The translations under genes and the position numbers were made by a program. From the NCBI GenBank assembly GCA_964447175.1, contig CAYURP010000001.1, positions 62,001 to 126,000 on the forward strand: a stretch of 64,000 bases of DNA. Direction: 5' to 3'. Position 1 is the stretch's first letter, and every line of letters begins with the position of its first letter. Shown here piece by piece: positions 50,881 to 60,053 of the stretch. This DNA comes from CAYURP01 sp964447175 (GTDB lineage: Bacteria > Zixibacteria > MSB-5A5 > SM23-73-2). Below the pieces are notes generated by a model. That model was not told the DNA's origin. It ran no database searches and saw only the letters and a program-made list of their open reading frames with translations.

Positions 50881-51834
50881 ATGAAATCGTATCGCACATC
50901 CATTGCAATCCTTTTGTTTTTTGCCCTTCTTGTTGCCAGCCCCTGGAACGAGGCTTTGAGCCAGCGCGGTGGAGGTCATCATGGGAAAGGCTTCTTGTCC
51001 AATTTGACGGATGAGCAAAGAGAGGCTGTTCAAGAGAAAATGGAGGAGATGAGAGAACAGGGTGCTACACCTGAGGAGGTTCACACCGCAGTAGTTGAGA
51101 TGCTGAAAGGTTATGGCATCGAGGTGCCCGAGGATTGGAAGGGACTGCATGGTCGAGGTGGCTTTGGTCCTGGTCCAGGTGGCTTCTGGAAAGATCTCAC
51201 TGATGAGCAGAGGCAAGCTGTTCATGAAAAGATAAAGGAGCTGCGAGGTCAGAGTGCTACAGCTGAGGAGATTCACACCGCAGTGGCAGAGATGCTAAAA
51301 GGTTATGGCATTGAGGTGCCTGAGGATTGGAAAGGACCGCATGGTCGAGGTGGTTTTGATCCTGGTCCAGGTGGCTTCTGGAAAGATCTGACTGAAAAGC
51401 AGAGACAAGCTGTTCATGAAAAGATAAAGGAGATGAAAGACCAGGGTGCTACCCGGGAGGAGATTCACGCCGCAGTAACTGAGATAATTGAAAGTTACGG
51501 TATCGAGCTACCAAAGGATTCTGAAGATAGTACTTCAGAAATCGCACCTGCTGCTGAACCTTATATTAAAGCCCAGAATTATCCCAATCCCTTTAATCCT
51601 CAGACCGAGATCGCTTACAATCTGCCTCAGGACTATCAGGTCAAGCTGACCATCCTGAATATACAGGGTCAAAAAGTCAGGGTTTTGGTGGATGAGTATC
51701 AGAACGCAGGGATGAAAAAGGTGACCTGGGATGGCTGTGATGAAAGCGGAGAAAGAGTAGCAAGCGGGGTCTATTTTTACAGAATTGAAGCTGGCTCATA
51801 CACTGTGTCGAACCGGATGGTTCTGCTCAAGTAG
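50881..51834 (+). CDS. Secreted protein with three 64-residue repeats and a FlgD/type IX-like sorting domain
   Basis: A 317-residue exported protein (signal about 1-29). Three tandem repeats of 64 residues span about 40-220, each starting LT(D/E)(E/K)QR(E/Q)AV and containing the helix pair E(M/I)HTAV.EMLKGYGIEVP plus a GRGGFGPGPGG linker; the DNA repeat is 192 bases. The last 85 residues are a FlgD-like/type IX sorting domain: NYPNPFNPQTEIAYNLP, LTILNIQGQKVR, WDGCDESGERVASGVYFYRI, VSNRMVLLK. The LTxxQR pattern recalls Spy/CpxP periplasmic stress proteins, but I would not assign it. The ribosome site is AGGAGG. Confidence 0.83.
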   Translation: MKSYRTSIAILLFFALLVASPWNEALSQRGGGHHGKGFLSNLTDEQREAVQEKMEEMREQGATPEEVHTAVVEMLKGYGIEVPEDWKGLHGRGGFGPGPGGFWKDLTDEQRQAVHEKIKELRGQSATAEEIHTAVAEMLKGYGIEVPEDWKGPHGRGGFDPGPGGFWKDLTEKQRQAVHEKIKEMKDQGATREEIHAAVTEIIESYGIELPKDSEDSTSEIAPAAEPYIKAQNYPNPFNPQTEIAYNLPQDYQVKLTILNIQGQKVRVLVDEYQNAGMKKVTWDGCDESGERVASGVYFYRIEAGSYTVSNRMVLLK

Positions 51835-51868
51835 ACCAGAAGTCATGGGTAACTGTATTCAATTATTG

Positions 51869-51901
51869 GGGGCGACCCGAAATTCTGGTCGCCCCTGGTT
51901 T
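51869..51901 (+). terminator. Probable intrinsic terminator
   Basis: Perfect 9-bp stem GGGGCGACC (51869-51877) / GGTCGCCCC (51887-51895) with a 9-base loop, then TGGTTTCT. The T-run is weak. Confidence 0.6.
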
Positions 51902-51928
51902 CTAACTTATAATAAATGAGGATAAAAA

Positions 51929-52792
51929 ATGGCCTACAAAAACCTCATCCCAATGCGAATGCAAATAGTGATATTCCTGGCATTTGCCGGGATTATCCTT
52001 ATAGCAGGTTGCCAGACTCAGGAGGTTGAGACTCGCTGGTCAGCAGAGCCGGTGAAGGTTGACGGTGAAATAACGGAATGGAACAATATGCCTATGAACT
52101 ATTTTGAGGAGAGCGGGGTGGGACTGGGTTTATGCAATGACACAGAAAAACTTTACATTCTTTTTCGCTTCAACAACTCCCAATGGGTGCGCGCCATTCG
52201 CAGGGGTGGTTTGACTTTGTGGCTGGATAATTCCGGCAAAAAGAAGAAAGATTTCGGGATCCGTTACACTGGTGGACCATCACTTTCTGATCTGCAAAAA
52301 ATGGGAGGGTCTGGTGAGGGTGGATTCAGGGAAAGCCTGACCCCGGAGCAGCAACAGCGTCTTGCGGACAGAGAGAAGGCCATGGCTGATCAAATCACAT
52401 TCATCAACAAAAAAAGCAATCGGGAAATAACATTAAAGGCTGATGGCTCTGGCGGTCCGGCTGTTTGTTTTGACTCTCTTGAGGGGATCTATGCATATGA
52501 ATTCAGTATTCCCCTGCAGAAAGGGGATGCTTTTGATTGTGCCATTGGTGCGAAACCAGGGCAAACTATCTGTCTTGGATTGGAGTGGGGGGGCATGGGT
52601 GATCGCCAGCGCATGAGGTGGGGAGAGGGTAGTGGGATGGGTGCGCCCCCCGGCGGTGGAGGTAGCATGCCACCGGGTGGAGGGGGTATGGGTGGCGGTC
52701 CACCAGGTGGAGGTAGGGGCGGTGCCCGCATGCAACAACCTGAAAAGCAGGAGATCTGGGTGAAAACAAAGCTGTCTTTACCCCCGGCATAA
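51929..52792 (+). CDS. Lipoprotein with Gly/Pro/Met-rich C-terminus
   Basis: A 287-residue lipoprotein with a good lipobox (LIAGC, residue about 27). The middle (about 40-215) looks like a CBM9/DOMON-type sandwich: WSAEPVKVDGEITEWNNMP, YILFRFNNSQWVRA and YAYEFSIPLQKGDAF. Residues about 220-265 are low-complexity GMGAPPGGGGSMPPGGG-type repeats. A charged helix (LTPEQQQRLADREKA) resembles the LTxxQR segments of the repeat protein next door. No family is assigned for the full protein. Confidence 0.72.
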   Translation: MAYKNLIPMRMQIVIFLAFAGIILIAGCQTQEVETRWSAEPVKVDGEITEWNNMPMNYFEESGVGLGLCNDTEKLYILFRFNNSQWVRAIRRGGLTLWLDNSGKKKKDFGIRYTGGPSLSDLQKMGGSGEGGFRESLTPEQQQRLADREKAMADQITFINKKSNREITLKADGSGGPAVCFDSLEGIYAYEFSIPLQKGDAFDCAIGAKPGQTICLGLEWGGMGDRQRMRWGEGSGMGAPPGGGGSMPPGGGGMGGGPPGGGRGGARMQQPEKQEIWVKTKLSLPPA

Positions 52793-52805
52793 CAGGAATA
52801 GATCA

Positions 52806-53576
52806 ATGGGCAGATTTTCTAAATTCAAGGCGCGGTGGGCAGTGGCTTTTTACAGTCCGGTTCTCCTCTTATTATTAAGCTCCTGCGCTACCGTGCCCTC
52901 TTCCCAAAAATATGTGGGCTCGGTTTCCGATCTAAAAAACTCACACCGGATGGATGAATCCTTCCAGGCTTTGTGGGAGAGGCGGACGGTGTATTTCGGT
53001 CAGGAAAGATTGGGCGGAAAACCTTTGCACCTGGGCATCCCTTTTATGACGAGCGGAGAGCGGAGCGGAGATAGCGAATTTCCGCTTCAGATTACAGCCA
53101 CTTTAATGGATTCCCTGCTCATAGAAGCTGGCTTAAAGCACTATGTTTCCCTACTGGGGATGAACTTGGAGGAGGAGGCTGAGTTTCGCAGCTCTTATTT
53201 TAGCAGATATGATCCTGCAAACCATCTTCTTATCTGGTGTGAACTGCAAACCTCTTGGGCGGAACTCCATCTGAATCTTGACCGCTGGACTATCTTTATC
53301 GAGGACCATGCTGGTAATCAATATGAACCTGTACAGATATTGGAGGGATCCCCACCCGCTCGTCAAACAATAACGGATATGTTTCCTGATTTCCAGCCCA
53401 AACTGAGGCTTCGGGCATGGGAATTCCATCAAAAGACTATAATGCTTTGCTTCCCAAAGTTCGATTTTTATAAAAACCCCGTTCTTTCAGATGAAATACA
53501 ATCTCTCAAATTGATCTTTCAATTGAGTGAGGATCAGAAAACAAGAGCAGAAGGAATCTGGGAATTCAGCGATTAA
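52806..53576 (+). CDS. Lipoprotein of unknown function
   Basis: A 256-residue protein with a signal peptide and the lipobox LLSSC at about residue 28. The rest is soluble, with aromatic-rich strands (LIWCELQTSWAELHLNLDRW, IFIEDHAGNQYEPVQILEG). I do not recognise the family. It lies 13 bases after the Gly/Pro-rich lipoprotein and 160 bases before the second adaptor, so it is probably part of the same envelope cluster. Confidence 0.7.
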   Translation: MGRFSKFKARWAVAFYSPVLLLLLSSCATVPSSQKYVGSVSDLKNSHRMDESFQALWERRTVYFGQERLGGKPLHLGIPFMTSGERSGDSEFPLQITATLMDSLLIEAGLKHYVSLLGMNLEEEAEFRSSYFSRYDPANHLLIWCELQTSWAELHLNLDRWTIFIEDHAGNQYEPVQILEGSPPARQTITDMFPDFQPKLRLRAWEFHQKTIMLCFPKFDFYKNPVLSDEIQSLKLIFQLSEDQKTRAEGIWEFSD

Positions 53577-53735
53577 GCTGGCTCTGAAACATGTGCTAAA
53601 AAGAGAGATCCTGAGCTAAGCTGTTCTGACAGCAAATCGTGATAAATGTATTATTTAGGCTTAAAATGAACCTGGCAGGATTTGCGTAAATGTAGATAGA
53701 TGCTTTGAGCTTACCCAAAGAAAAAAGGAGTTTGA

Positions 53736-54998
53736 ATGAAGAAAATAATAGCTTTGTTTGTCATCGTACTCGTGGTAGTGATTTGGCTGGTTTTCAATCC
53801 GTTTAAAAAATCCGAGTCCAATGAAAACAGCGCCACCAGGAGGTCGACTGCCACAGCCCAGCGGGGTAATCTGGTGATAGCCGTAAATTCAACCGGAGTT
53901 ATAGAGCCTACCCTTACAGTGGAGCTGAAATCAAAGGCTTCTGGCGAAATCATCGAGCTGCCCATCGAGGAAGGTGACATGGTAAAGAAGGGCCAGCTCA
54001 TAGCCCGTCTTGACCAAAAAACTGCCAAAAACGAGTTTGACCAGGCTCAGGCTGATCTTGAGGTAGCTCAGGTGGCACTTTCTCAGGCCGAAAAACAACT
54101 TCAAAGGCAAAAACAGATGTACGAGCGGGAATTGATCTCAGAGCTGGATTATGAAAATGCATTGCTGGCTAATGAACAGGCAAACTCCAACCTGGTCCGG
54201 ACAAAAACAGCACTGGAAGACGCTAAGGAAAGGCTTTCTGATACCATTATCAAATCGCCCATAGATGGTGTAGTCCTGCAAAAATTTGTGGAAAAAGGCC
54301 AGATCATAGCTTCGGGCATATCCGCCGTTACCGGTGGAACCACCATCGCAACGGTTGCGGATATGTCCCGGGCATACGTTAAGACCTCAGTAGATGAGGT
54401 AGACATCGGGCAGATCGCACCGAACCAGAAAGCTACGGTTATAGCTGAGACATATCCCGATCGTGAGTTCAACGGCGAAGTTCTGCGAATTCACCCCCTG
54501 GCAAAAGTGGATCAGAACGTAACTACTTTCGATGTAACCATTGAGGTGGACAATTCGGAGGGATTGCTAATGGCAGGAATGAACGCCAGCGTGGAGATAA
54601 TAGCAGGCTTCAAGGAGAATGTCTTATTGGTACCCCGGGAAGCCTTGACTGATGCCAGGTCCATAGCCCGGATGGTCGGCTTCAATCCAATGGGTGCCGG
54701 TCAGCAAAGCGATACGAGAAAACCACAAGGTGGAAGCTCAACAGGTGAGCCTCCTCCTGGGATGATGGCAGATAAATCTTCTAATCCCAAACGGATGGTT
54801 ATTGTCGTTGCCAATGGTCAGGAGGAGCCGCGAGACGTGGAGATAGGGCTGTCCAATTTCGAGAAAGCAGAGATATTATCCGGTTTGTCTGAGGGGGATA
54901 CAGTCCTCACAACAGTAACCTCCAAGGCACTCCAGGATCGGGAGGCTTTTCTGCAGCGAATCAGAGAGCACAGCCAGATTCCCGGTATGGGGAGGTAA
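53736..54998 (+). CDS. Second MacA/HlyD-type periplasmic adaptor
   Basis: A 420-residue adaptor with an N-terminal helix (about 4-21). It has a full-length helical hairpin (about 95-165) unlike the first adaptor, the lipoyl motifs VELKSKASGEIIELPIEEGD and VVLQKFVEKGQIIASG, and the barrel motif VDEVDIGQIAPNQKATVIAE. A non-conserved insertion rich in G, S and P (about 310-345) precedes the final strands. The ribosome site is AAAAAAGGAG. It is four bases upstream of the lone permease. Confidence 0.87.
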   Translation: MKKIIALFVIVLVVVIWLVFNPFKKSESNENSATRRSTATAQRGNLVIAVNSTGVIEPTLTVELKSKASGEIIELPIEEGDMVKKGQLIARLDQKTAKNEFDQAQADLEVAQVALSQAEKQLQRQKQMYERELISELDYENALLANEQANSNLVRTKTALEDAKERLSDTIIKSPIDGVVLQKFVEKGQIIASGISAVTGGTTIATVADMSRAYVKTSVDEVDIGQIAPNQKATVIAETYPDREFNGEVLRIHPLAKVDQNVTTFDVTIEVDNSEGLLMAGMNASVEIIAGFKENVLLVPREALTDARSIARMVGFNPMGAGQQSDTRKPQGGSSTGEPPPGMMADKSSNPKRMVIVVANGQEEPRDVEIGLSNFEKAEILSGLSEGDTVLTTVTSKALQDREAFLQRIREHSQIPGMGR

Positions 54999-55002
54999 AA
55001 GA

Positions 55003-56220
55003 ATGATTTTAGGCGAGCTTATCGGAGTCAGTATCAGCTCCTTACAGGCTAACAAGGTCAGATCTTTTTTGACCATGCTGGGGATAATAATTGGAGTGGC
55101 TGCGGTCATCACCATGATCTCCCTGGGCCAGGGAGCAAAAAAGGCAGTGTCCGACCGACTGGAAGCATTGGGAACCAATCTTTTGTATATCAGATCAGGA
55201 GCGCCTCGTATGGGAGGCGTCAGGGGACCTGTGGGAGCCCTGGAGCGGTTGGATGAGAAAGACTTAAAGAGACTCAAAGCTGAATGCACAGCCGTGGATA
55301 ATATCGTGCCGGAGATCACCGGGTCCCGGCAGGTGATTTATGGCAACTCAAACTGGAACACCATGGTCATCGGCACCAGTCCGGAATACTTTGAGATGAG
55401 AAACTTTAACATTGCCGAAGGTGAAGAGTTTACCCAGAGCGACGTAAACGCATTCAGAAGGGTAGCGGTAGTTGGCCCCACCTTGGTGGAGAACGTTTTT
55501 GGAAAGGTCGATCCTGTGGGCAAATCCATAAGGATAGGTCGGATTAGATTTGACGTGATTGGTGTGACCGAATCCAAGGGCTTATCCGGAGGCTGGATGG
55601 ATTATGATGACATGGTCCTGATTCCTTATACCACGGCTCAGAAACGAGTCTTTGGCATAGACTATTTGAACCGTCTGGTTGCCCGTTTAAAAGACGAATC
55701 CCTGGTTCAGCCCGCCTATTTGGAGATCGAGAGAATTCTGAGGGAATCCCACCGACTCCGGCCTGACCAGGAGAACGACTTTTTCATCCAGTCCCAGTCC
55801 GATTTCACCGAAGCCAGAGAACAAGCCACCCAGACCCTGACTTATCTTCTGGCAGGAGTAGCCTTGGTCTCTCTGATAGTCGGGGGCATAGGCATAATGA
55901 ACATCATGCTGGTCTCGGTCACCGAAAGAACCCGGGAGATCGGCGTTCGCATGGCAATAGGAGCCAGGCGCAGAGATATCCTGATCCAGTTCGTAATCGA
56001 ATCTGTCAGTCTCTCCTTATTAGGTGGGATTATGGGTATATTTATGGGAATAGGGGGTTCCTGGGCATTAGCAAAATTTTTCGGGTGGAGTACGTTTATT
56101 GCGCCCGGTTCAGTAGCCCTGTCATTTCTTTTTGCCTTTGCCGTAGGCATCTTTTTCGGCATCTACCCCGCCCGCAAAGCCTCCCTTTTACATCCCATTG
56201 AGGCTTTGAGGTACGAGTAA
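55003..56220 (+). CDS. MacB-type permease without ATPase domain
   Basis: A 405-residue permease with the same fold as the second half of macB: first helix FLTMLGIIIGVAAVITMISL, MacB_PCD periplasmic domain, and FtsX domain with SVTERTREIGVRMAIGARRR, then HPIEALRYE. It has no ATPase domain and no ATPase gene follows. It could use the ATPase of the neighbouring macB gene, or one coded elsewhere. About 34 bases of its 3' end are echoed at 60054-60089. Confidence 0.9.
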   Translation: MILGELIGVSISSLQANKVRSFLTMLGIIIGVAAVITMISLGQGAKKAVSDRLEALGTNLLYIRSGAPRMGGVRGPVGALERLDEKDLKRLKAECTAVDNIVPEITGSRQVIYGNSNWNTMVIGTSPEYFEMRNFNIAEGEEFTQSDVNAFRRVAVVGPTLVENVFGKVDPVGKSIRIGRIRFDVIGVTESKGLSGGWMDYDDMVLIPYTTAQKRVFGIDYLNRLVARLKDESLVQPAYLEIERILRESHRLRPDQENDFFIQSQSDFTEAREQATQTLTYLLAGVALVSLIVGGIGIMNIMLVSVTERTREIGVRMAIGARRRDILIQFVIESVSLSLLGGIMGIFMGIGGSWALAKFFGWSTFIAPGSVALSFLFAFAVGIFFGIYPARKASLLHPIEALRYE

Positions 56221-56346
56221 AACCACAAGAATTCTTGCTTGATAATTACCAGTACAGGGTGGTGAGGAAATTACACGAATATCTGAAGCGGAATCAGACT
56301 CTTACTGCTTTGGGGTCGGTATTTCTTGGCATCCAAAAATTTATAC

Positions 56347-56375
56347 TTGACAATCGGGACGGAAATTAGTATATG
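56347..56375 (+). promoter_or_regulatory. Promoter of the TrlF-type gene
   Basis: TTGACA at 56347-56352, 17-base spacer, TATATG at 56370-56375; the start codon is 139 bases further down. The region 56221-56513 shows nothing else. Confidence 0.5.
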
Positions 56376-56513
56376 GTAACTACAGGAGCAGAGAAAAATG
56401 GGGAAACCCCAGGGAATTTATGTGGTACATTGGCCTAGCGCTATGAAGAAAAACTTTATTGGTATTTCACGAAGGTTTAGTATACAGAAAACTAGACTGA
56501 GAGGAAAGCAGGC

Positions 56514-59270
56514 GTGAGCCCACAAGGTTTGTCTTTCAAGAAGTTCGATTTACATATCCATACTCCTGCCTCGCAGTGTTTTGCTGATAGATTTGAGGAT
56601 GAGAAATCAGCAGCACAAGCGATAGTCAAAGAGGCGACTAAGAAAGAATTAGCAGCAATAGCAATCACTGATCATAATACCGGCAGATTCATAGATTTGG
56701 TGAGAAGGGAAGCCAAAGGGACGAATCTTACTGTTTTCCCGGGAGTAGAAATCACCGTTGGAGATGCCCATAATCATGTTTTAGCAATTCTGGATGTGGA
56801 TAAGACAAGCACGGATATCGATGAGCTATTGATGGTGCTGGGTATTCCAAGCAAGGTTCGGGGCAAGAAAGAAGCGTTTTCGGACAAGACTGTAGTCCAA
56901 GCAATAGACATAATATGCAAAAGACCTTTCCACGGCATCGTTGTCCCGGCACACATTGACACAACAAATGGTATCTTTGAGCAGATGACAGGTCAGCCCC
57001 GAATAGAGGTAATCCAAAAGCCCGAAATCATAGCAGTAGAAGCGGTGGACTACGCAAAAGTGTCCAAATTGTTAAGTGGCCAAGATCCAAACTACAGACG
57101 AAAACTTACGGTTTATCAGTCTTCCGACAATCCGAGCCTCGGCGATGACGGGAAACTCATTACATCAGGAGCCCATTCGGGGATGCATAGTATTAATGGT
57201 ATCGGATATAGATACACGTACTTCAATGTGGATGAGAAAATCAATTTAGAGAGTCTGCGACAATGCTTCATTGATCCCGAGGTAAGAATAAGACAAAGCT
57301 GGGAATACGAGAAAGGTGTCTACCCCCACGTGAAGAAGGTAAATATCAATAGTGGTTTTCTGGACGACGTCAAAGCTGAGTTTCATCCAGGTTTGAATAG
57401 CATATTAGGTGCTAAAGGAGTGGGCAAGTCTCTTTTGATAGAATTCATAAGATTTGCACTTGATCAAGAGCCGTCACAAGAGGAAGCAAAAATTGATCAT
57501 GTTAACAAATTGGAAGCGCAACTACGTCAGTATGGTGAGGTTGAAGTTATAGCCTGTGACGAAACCGGGAAAGAATTCCAGATCAAAAGAACCTATGACC
57601 CTGCGGAAAACAACCCCCTTCATTGCATAGATATATCTAAAAATGAAGTTATTGATGTCAATATCTCTAAGTTATTCCCAGTTATTGCACTTAGCCAAAA
57701 CGAGATTATCAAGATAGCTGAAGACAAAGCGGATGAACAGTTACGCTTCATTGACAGATTTTTTGATTTTCATTTGTACAAGGATCAAATTGATTATCTG
57801 GAAGACGAGTTGCAAGAGCTAGATAGAGAATTCTCAACTACAATCAGATCTTTTCATGAAGGAGCGAAGTTGACAAAACAACTACAAACTGCAAAGGTTG
57901 AATTGGAAAGACTCACAGAGCAACTCAAAAATCCTATCTTTACGGAAATAGGGAAGTACGAATCAAAGGATAAAGTTTTTAGCACTCAGGAGAGGTACTT
58001 AGCTACTTTGAAGGATTACATCTTGAAGCTCATAAATATCATCAAACAGGAGAAGACACCTGTCCTAGGTGCGGACTTGTCGAATGACCCTTCGCTCAAG
58101 AGGAACATGGATATACTCACGACAACAAAATCAAAGTTGTTGGATGACCTTACTTCTCACATAGAAATGGTAGATACATCTACTCAAAGAGTGATTGCTG
58201 AACATCAAAAATCGTTGCCAGCCTTTAATCAGAAGAAAAACGAATTAAAAGAAATAGTGCTGAAGTTAGGGGGGGATGTCCAATCCTTAGAGCAAAAAAG
58301 GAAAAATAAGATAAAAGAAATAGAGAATATTGAAACGAAGTTGTCGTCTACAGAAGCAAAAGCACAACGAACAAAAGAGATATTTGAGAAAAGGGAGGAG
58401 ATGCTTCGGGAACTGAAGGGAGTATATAGTTCATATTTTCGAGAAAGGAAGGGAAAATGCGAATTCTTTGAAAAGGCGTCCGATGGCAACCTCAAGATCG
58501 AAATACAAGAATCATCTAATATAGACGAATTCAAGAATCGTCTGCTAAGTTTGAAACGAGGATCATATTTGAGAGATGTTGAAATAGAACAGATATGTGA
58601 AAAAGTCTCTCCTCAAGATTTTATTCTAGAATTACTCAGGTATGACATATTGCTGGTAGACAAACCATCACAGGCGGGCAGTAGAATTAAGCAATTATCC
58701 AGAATGGCTGAATTACCTCCTGAAAAAATTAAGGGGCTCGTTGATTACCTGCTGGTACTAATTGAGGATGGACAATTAGAGTACGAGGACTTATTACGTT
58801 TGCAATATAAGGCATACCCTGTAGATCGACCTGTCATTATGTACAACATAGGAGACAATACTAATCCCAAATATGAATCTTTAGACAAGGTGTCGACAGG
58901 GCAAAAATGCACAGCAATGCTCATTCTGGCGTTAAGCGATAGCAAGATGCCCATAATTATTGATCAACCAGAAGATTCTATAGACATAAAAACAATTTGG
59001 CACGATATGTGTTTGAAGATTAGAAGTGGAAAGGAACGAAGACAGTTTATATTCACCACTCACAATTCCAGTGTGGCTGTCGCTTCTGATACCGATAAGT
59101 TCATGATAATGACAGGCACAGCCTCCAGTGGAGAGATCGTTTTGTCTGGCACCGTGGACAATGAAAACATAAGGAAAGAAATCATTGACTATCTGGAGGG
59201 TGGGCTCACAACATATAGGTTGAAATATCTGAAATACAACATGCCGAAGGCTATGGACGGATCAAAGTAG
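56514..59270 (+). CDS. TrlF-family PHP phosphoesterase-ABC ATPase (candidate defence protein)
   Basis: A 918-residue cytoplasmic protein. Residues about 8-250 are a PHP metal-dependent phosphoesterase: HIH (14-16), ITDHNT, FPGVEIT and VVPAHIDT. Residues about 280-905 are an SMC/RecN-like ABC ATPase: Walker A GAKGVGKS (299-306), a long coiled coil (about 420-670), an STGQK signature before MLILALSDSK, Walker B MPIIIDQPED and an H-loop FTTHNSS. The layout matches the TrlF family of AAA-like ATPases. Such nuclease-like plus SMC-like fusions occur in prokaryotic defence loci; a defence role here is inference. It stands alone. The start is GTG at 56514 after GAGAGG. Confidence 0.88.
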   Translation: MSPQGLSFKKFDLHIHTPASQCFADRFEDEKSAAQAIVKEATKKELAAIAITDHNTGRFIDLVRREAKGTNLTVFPGVEITVGDAHNHVLAILDVDKTSTDIDELLMVLGIPSKVRGKKEAFSDKTVVQAIDIICKRPFHGIVVPAHIDTTNGIFEQMTGQPRIEVIQKPEIIAVEAVDYAKVSKLLSGQDPNYRRKLTVYQSSDNPSLGDDGKLITSGAHSGMHSINGIGYRYTYFNVDEKINLESLRQCFIDPEVRIRQSWEYEKGVYPHVKKVNINSGFLDDVKAEFHPGLNSILGAKGVGKSLLIEFIRFALDQEPSQEEAKIDHVNKLEAQLRQYGEVEVIACDETGKEFQIKRTYDPAENNPLHCIDISKNEVIDVNISKLFPVIALSQNEIIKIAEDKADEQLRFIDRFFDFHLYKDQIDYLEDELQELDREFSTTIRSFHEGAKLTKQLQTAKVELERLTEQLKNPIFTEIGKYESKDKVFSTQERYLATLKDYILKLINIIKQEKTPVLGADLSNDPSLKRNMDILTTTKSKLLDDLTSHIEMVDTSTQRVIAEHQKSLPAFNQKKNELKEIVLKLGGDVQSLEQKRKNKIKEIENIETKLSSTEAKAQRTKEIFEKREEMLRELKGVYSSYFRERKGKCEFFEKASDGNLKIEIQESSNIDEFKNRLLSLKRGSYLRDVEIEQICEKVSPQDFILELLRYDILLVDKPSQAGSRIKQLSRMAELPPEKIKGLVDYLLVLIEDGQLEYEDLLRLQYKAYPVDRPVIMYNIGDNTNPKYESLDKVSTGQKCTAMLILALSDSKMPIIIDQPEDSIDIKTIWHDMCLKIRSGKERRQFIFTTHNSSVAVASDTDKFMIMTGTASSGEIVLSGTVDNENIRKEIIDYLEGGLTTYRLKYLKYNMPKAMDGSK

Positions 59271-59346
59271 TAAAACTGAAATTATTTCGAAACGTATCGG
59301 CATTAAGAAATGCGGATGCCGAGGGACGAATGAGTTTCGGCAATTT

Positions 59347-59371
59347 CCCCCCGCAAAATGCGGGGGGTCTT
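59347..59371. terminator. Strong palindrome after the TrlF gene
   Basis: CCCCCCGCAAAATGCGGGGGG followed by TCTT. It could end transcription from the left; a second hairpin (CGGCAT/ATGCCG) lies around 59300-59320. Confidence 0.5.
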
Positions 59372-59432
59372 GTGACTATTACCGAAGCATCACAGATAAT
59401 ATCAAGGCTGCAGCTTATATGTTATCTTTGAT

Positions 59433-59708
59433 TTATCTGAAGTTTTCCGAGTGAATCATGAACTTATCATCTAATTTGTAGATCCCTTCTGTCGGAAAGT
59501 TCTGCGCTGCTTTAGCGATCACTTTACGTATAGACTCAGCATCTTTTGCATCCCACTCACAGTATAATTTGCCTTCCTCGCGTGCATACCAGCTTCTAAC
59601 CCAGTAAGCATCAACTCCGTGATTCGCCTTGATGGCCTTAGCAACAGGTGTAGCGGCTTCCAAGGTCAGCTCTTTGCCTGCGGGATGAATAACTAAGAAT
59701 TTTGCCAT
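59433..59708 (-). CDS. DUF4242-like small protein
   Basis: A 91-residue cytoplasmic protein resembling DUF4242, a ferredoxin-like fold: HPAGKELTLEAATPVAKAIK, then the core VDAYWVRSWYAREEGKLYCE followed by WDAKDAESIRKVIAKA. The family is sometimes described as nickel-binding; no function is known here. The ATG at 59708 follows GGAGGTGAC. No neighbour gives a clue; it faces the TrlF gene tail-to-tail. Confidence 0.72.
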   Translation of the reverse strand: MAKFLVIHPAGKELTLEAATPVAKAIKANHGVDAYWVRSWYAREEGKLYCEWDAKDAESIRKVIAKAAQNFPTEGIYKLDDKFMIHSENFR

Positions 59709-59848
59709 TTTTTGTCACCTCCTTCGCCATTTCATACCTTATGTTATGCAATTTACTTCAAGTAGTCAAGAAAAAAACACCTTCAACTTGGGCCAGGTCC
59801 GTGACCAAGTTGTGTCCAGCGAAATCTTGTAGGCACTAATTTCCTCCG

Positions 59849-59893
59849 TGCCAGCGCGAATAAATTCGTGCCTACAATTTATCATCAGATTTA
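59849..59893. repeat. Repeat E, copy 1
   Basis: GTGCCAGCGCGAATAAATTC, GTGCCTACAATT and ATCATCAGATTT; recurs at 63870-63914 with a few differences. Confidence 0.75.
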
Positions 59894-60026
59894 CAAAAAA
59901 AGAGATTGTTCAGTATGTAGCGGAAGACTTTTCCGCCTCGGGCGGATTCCGCCACAGACGGGGAGCCTCCCATTTTAAGTTCTAATGGAAACCTTATGGT
60001 TTCCTCTTTCCCCATCCCGTCCCCTG

Positions 60027-60044
60027 GAAGACTAAAGTCTTCCT
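60027..60044. repeat. Palindrome family A, copy 3
   Basis: GGAAGACTAAAGTCTTCC, preceded by CCCCT and followed by TCTACATA. The macB remnant starts within ten bases of its end. Confidence 0.85.
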
Positions 60045-60053
60045 CTACATAAC

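Noticed and set aside
52433..52806. Three minus-strand frames opposite the Gly/Pro-rich lipoprotein
   Set aside because: Created by the GGX/CCX repeats of the real gene; the compositions are artefacts (runs of P, H and T).
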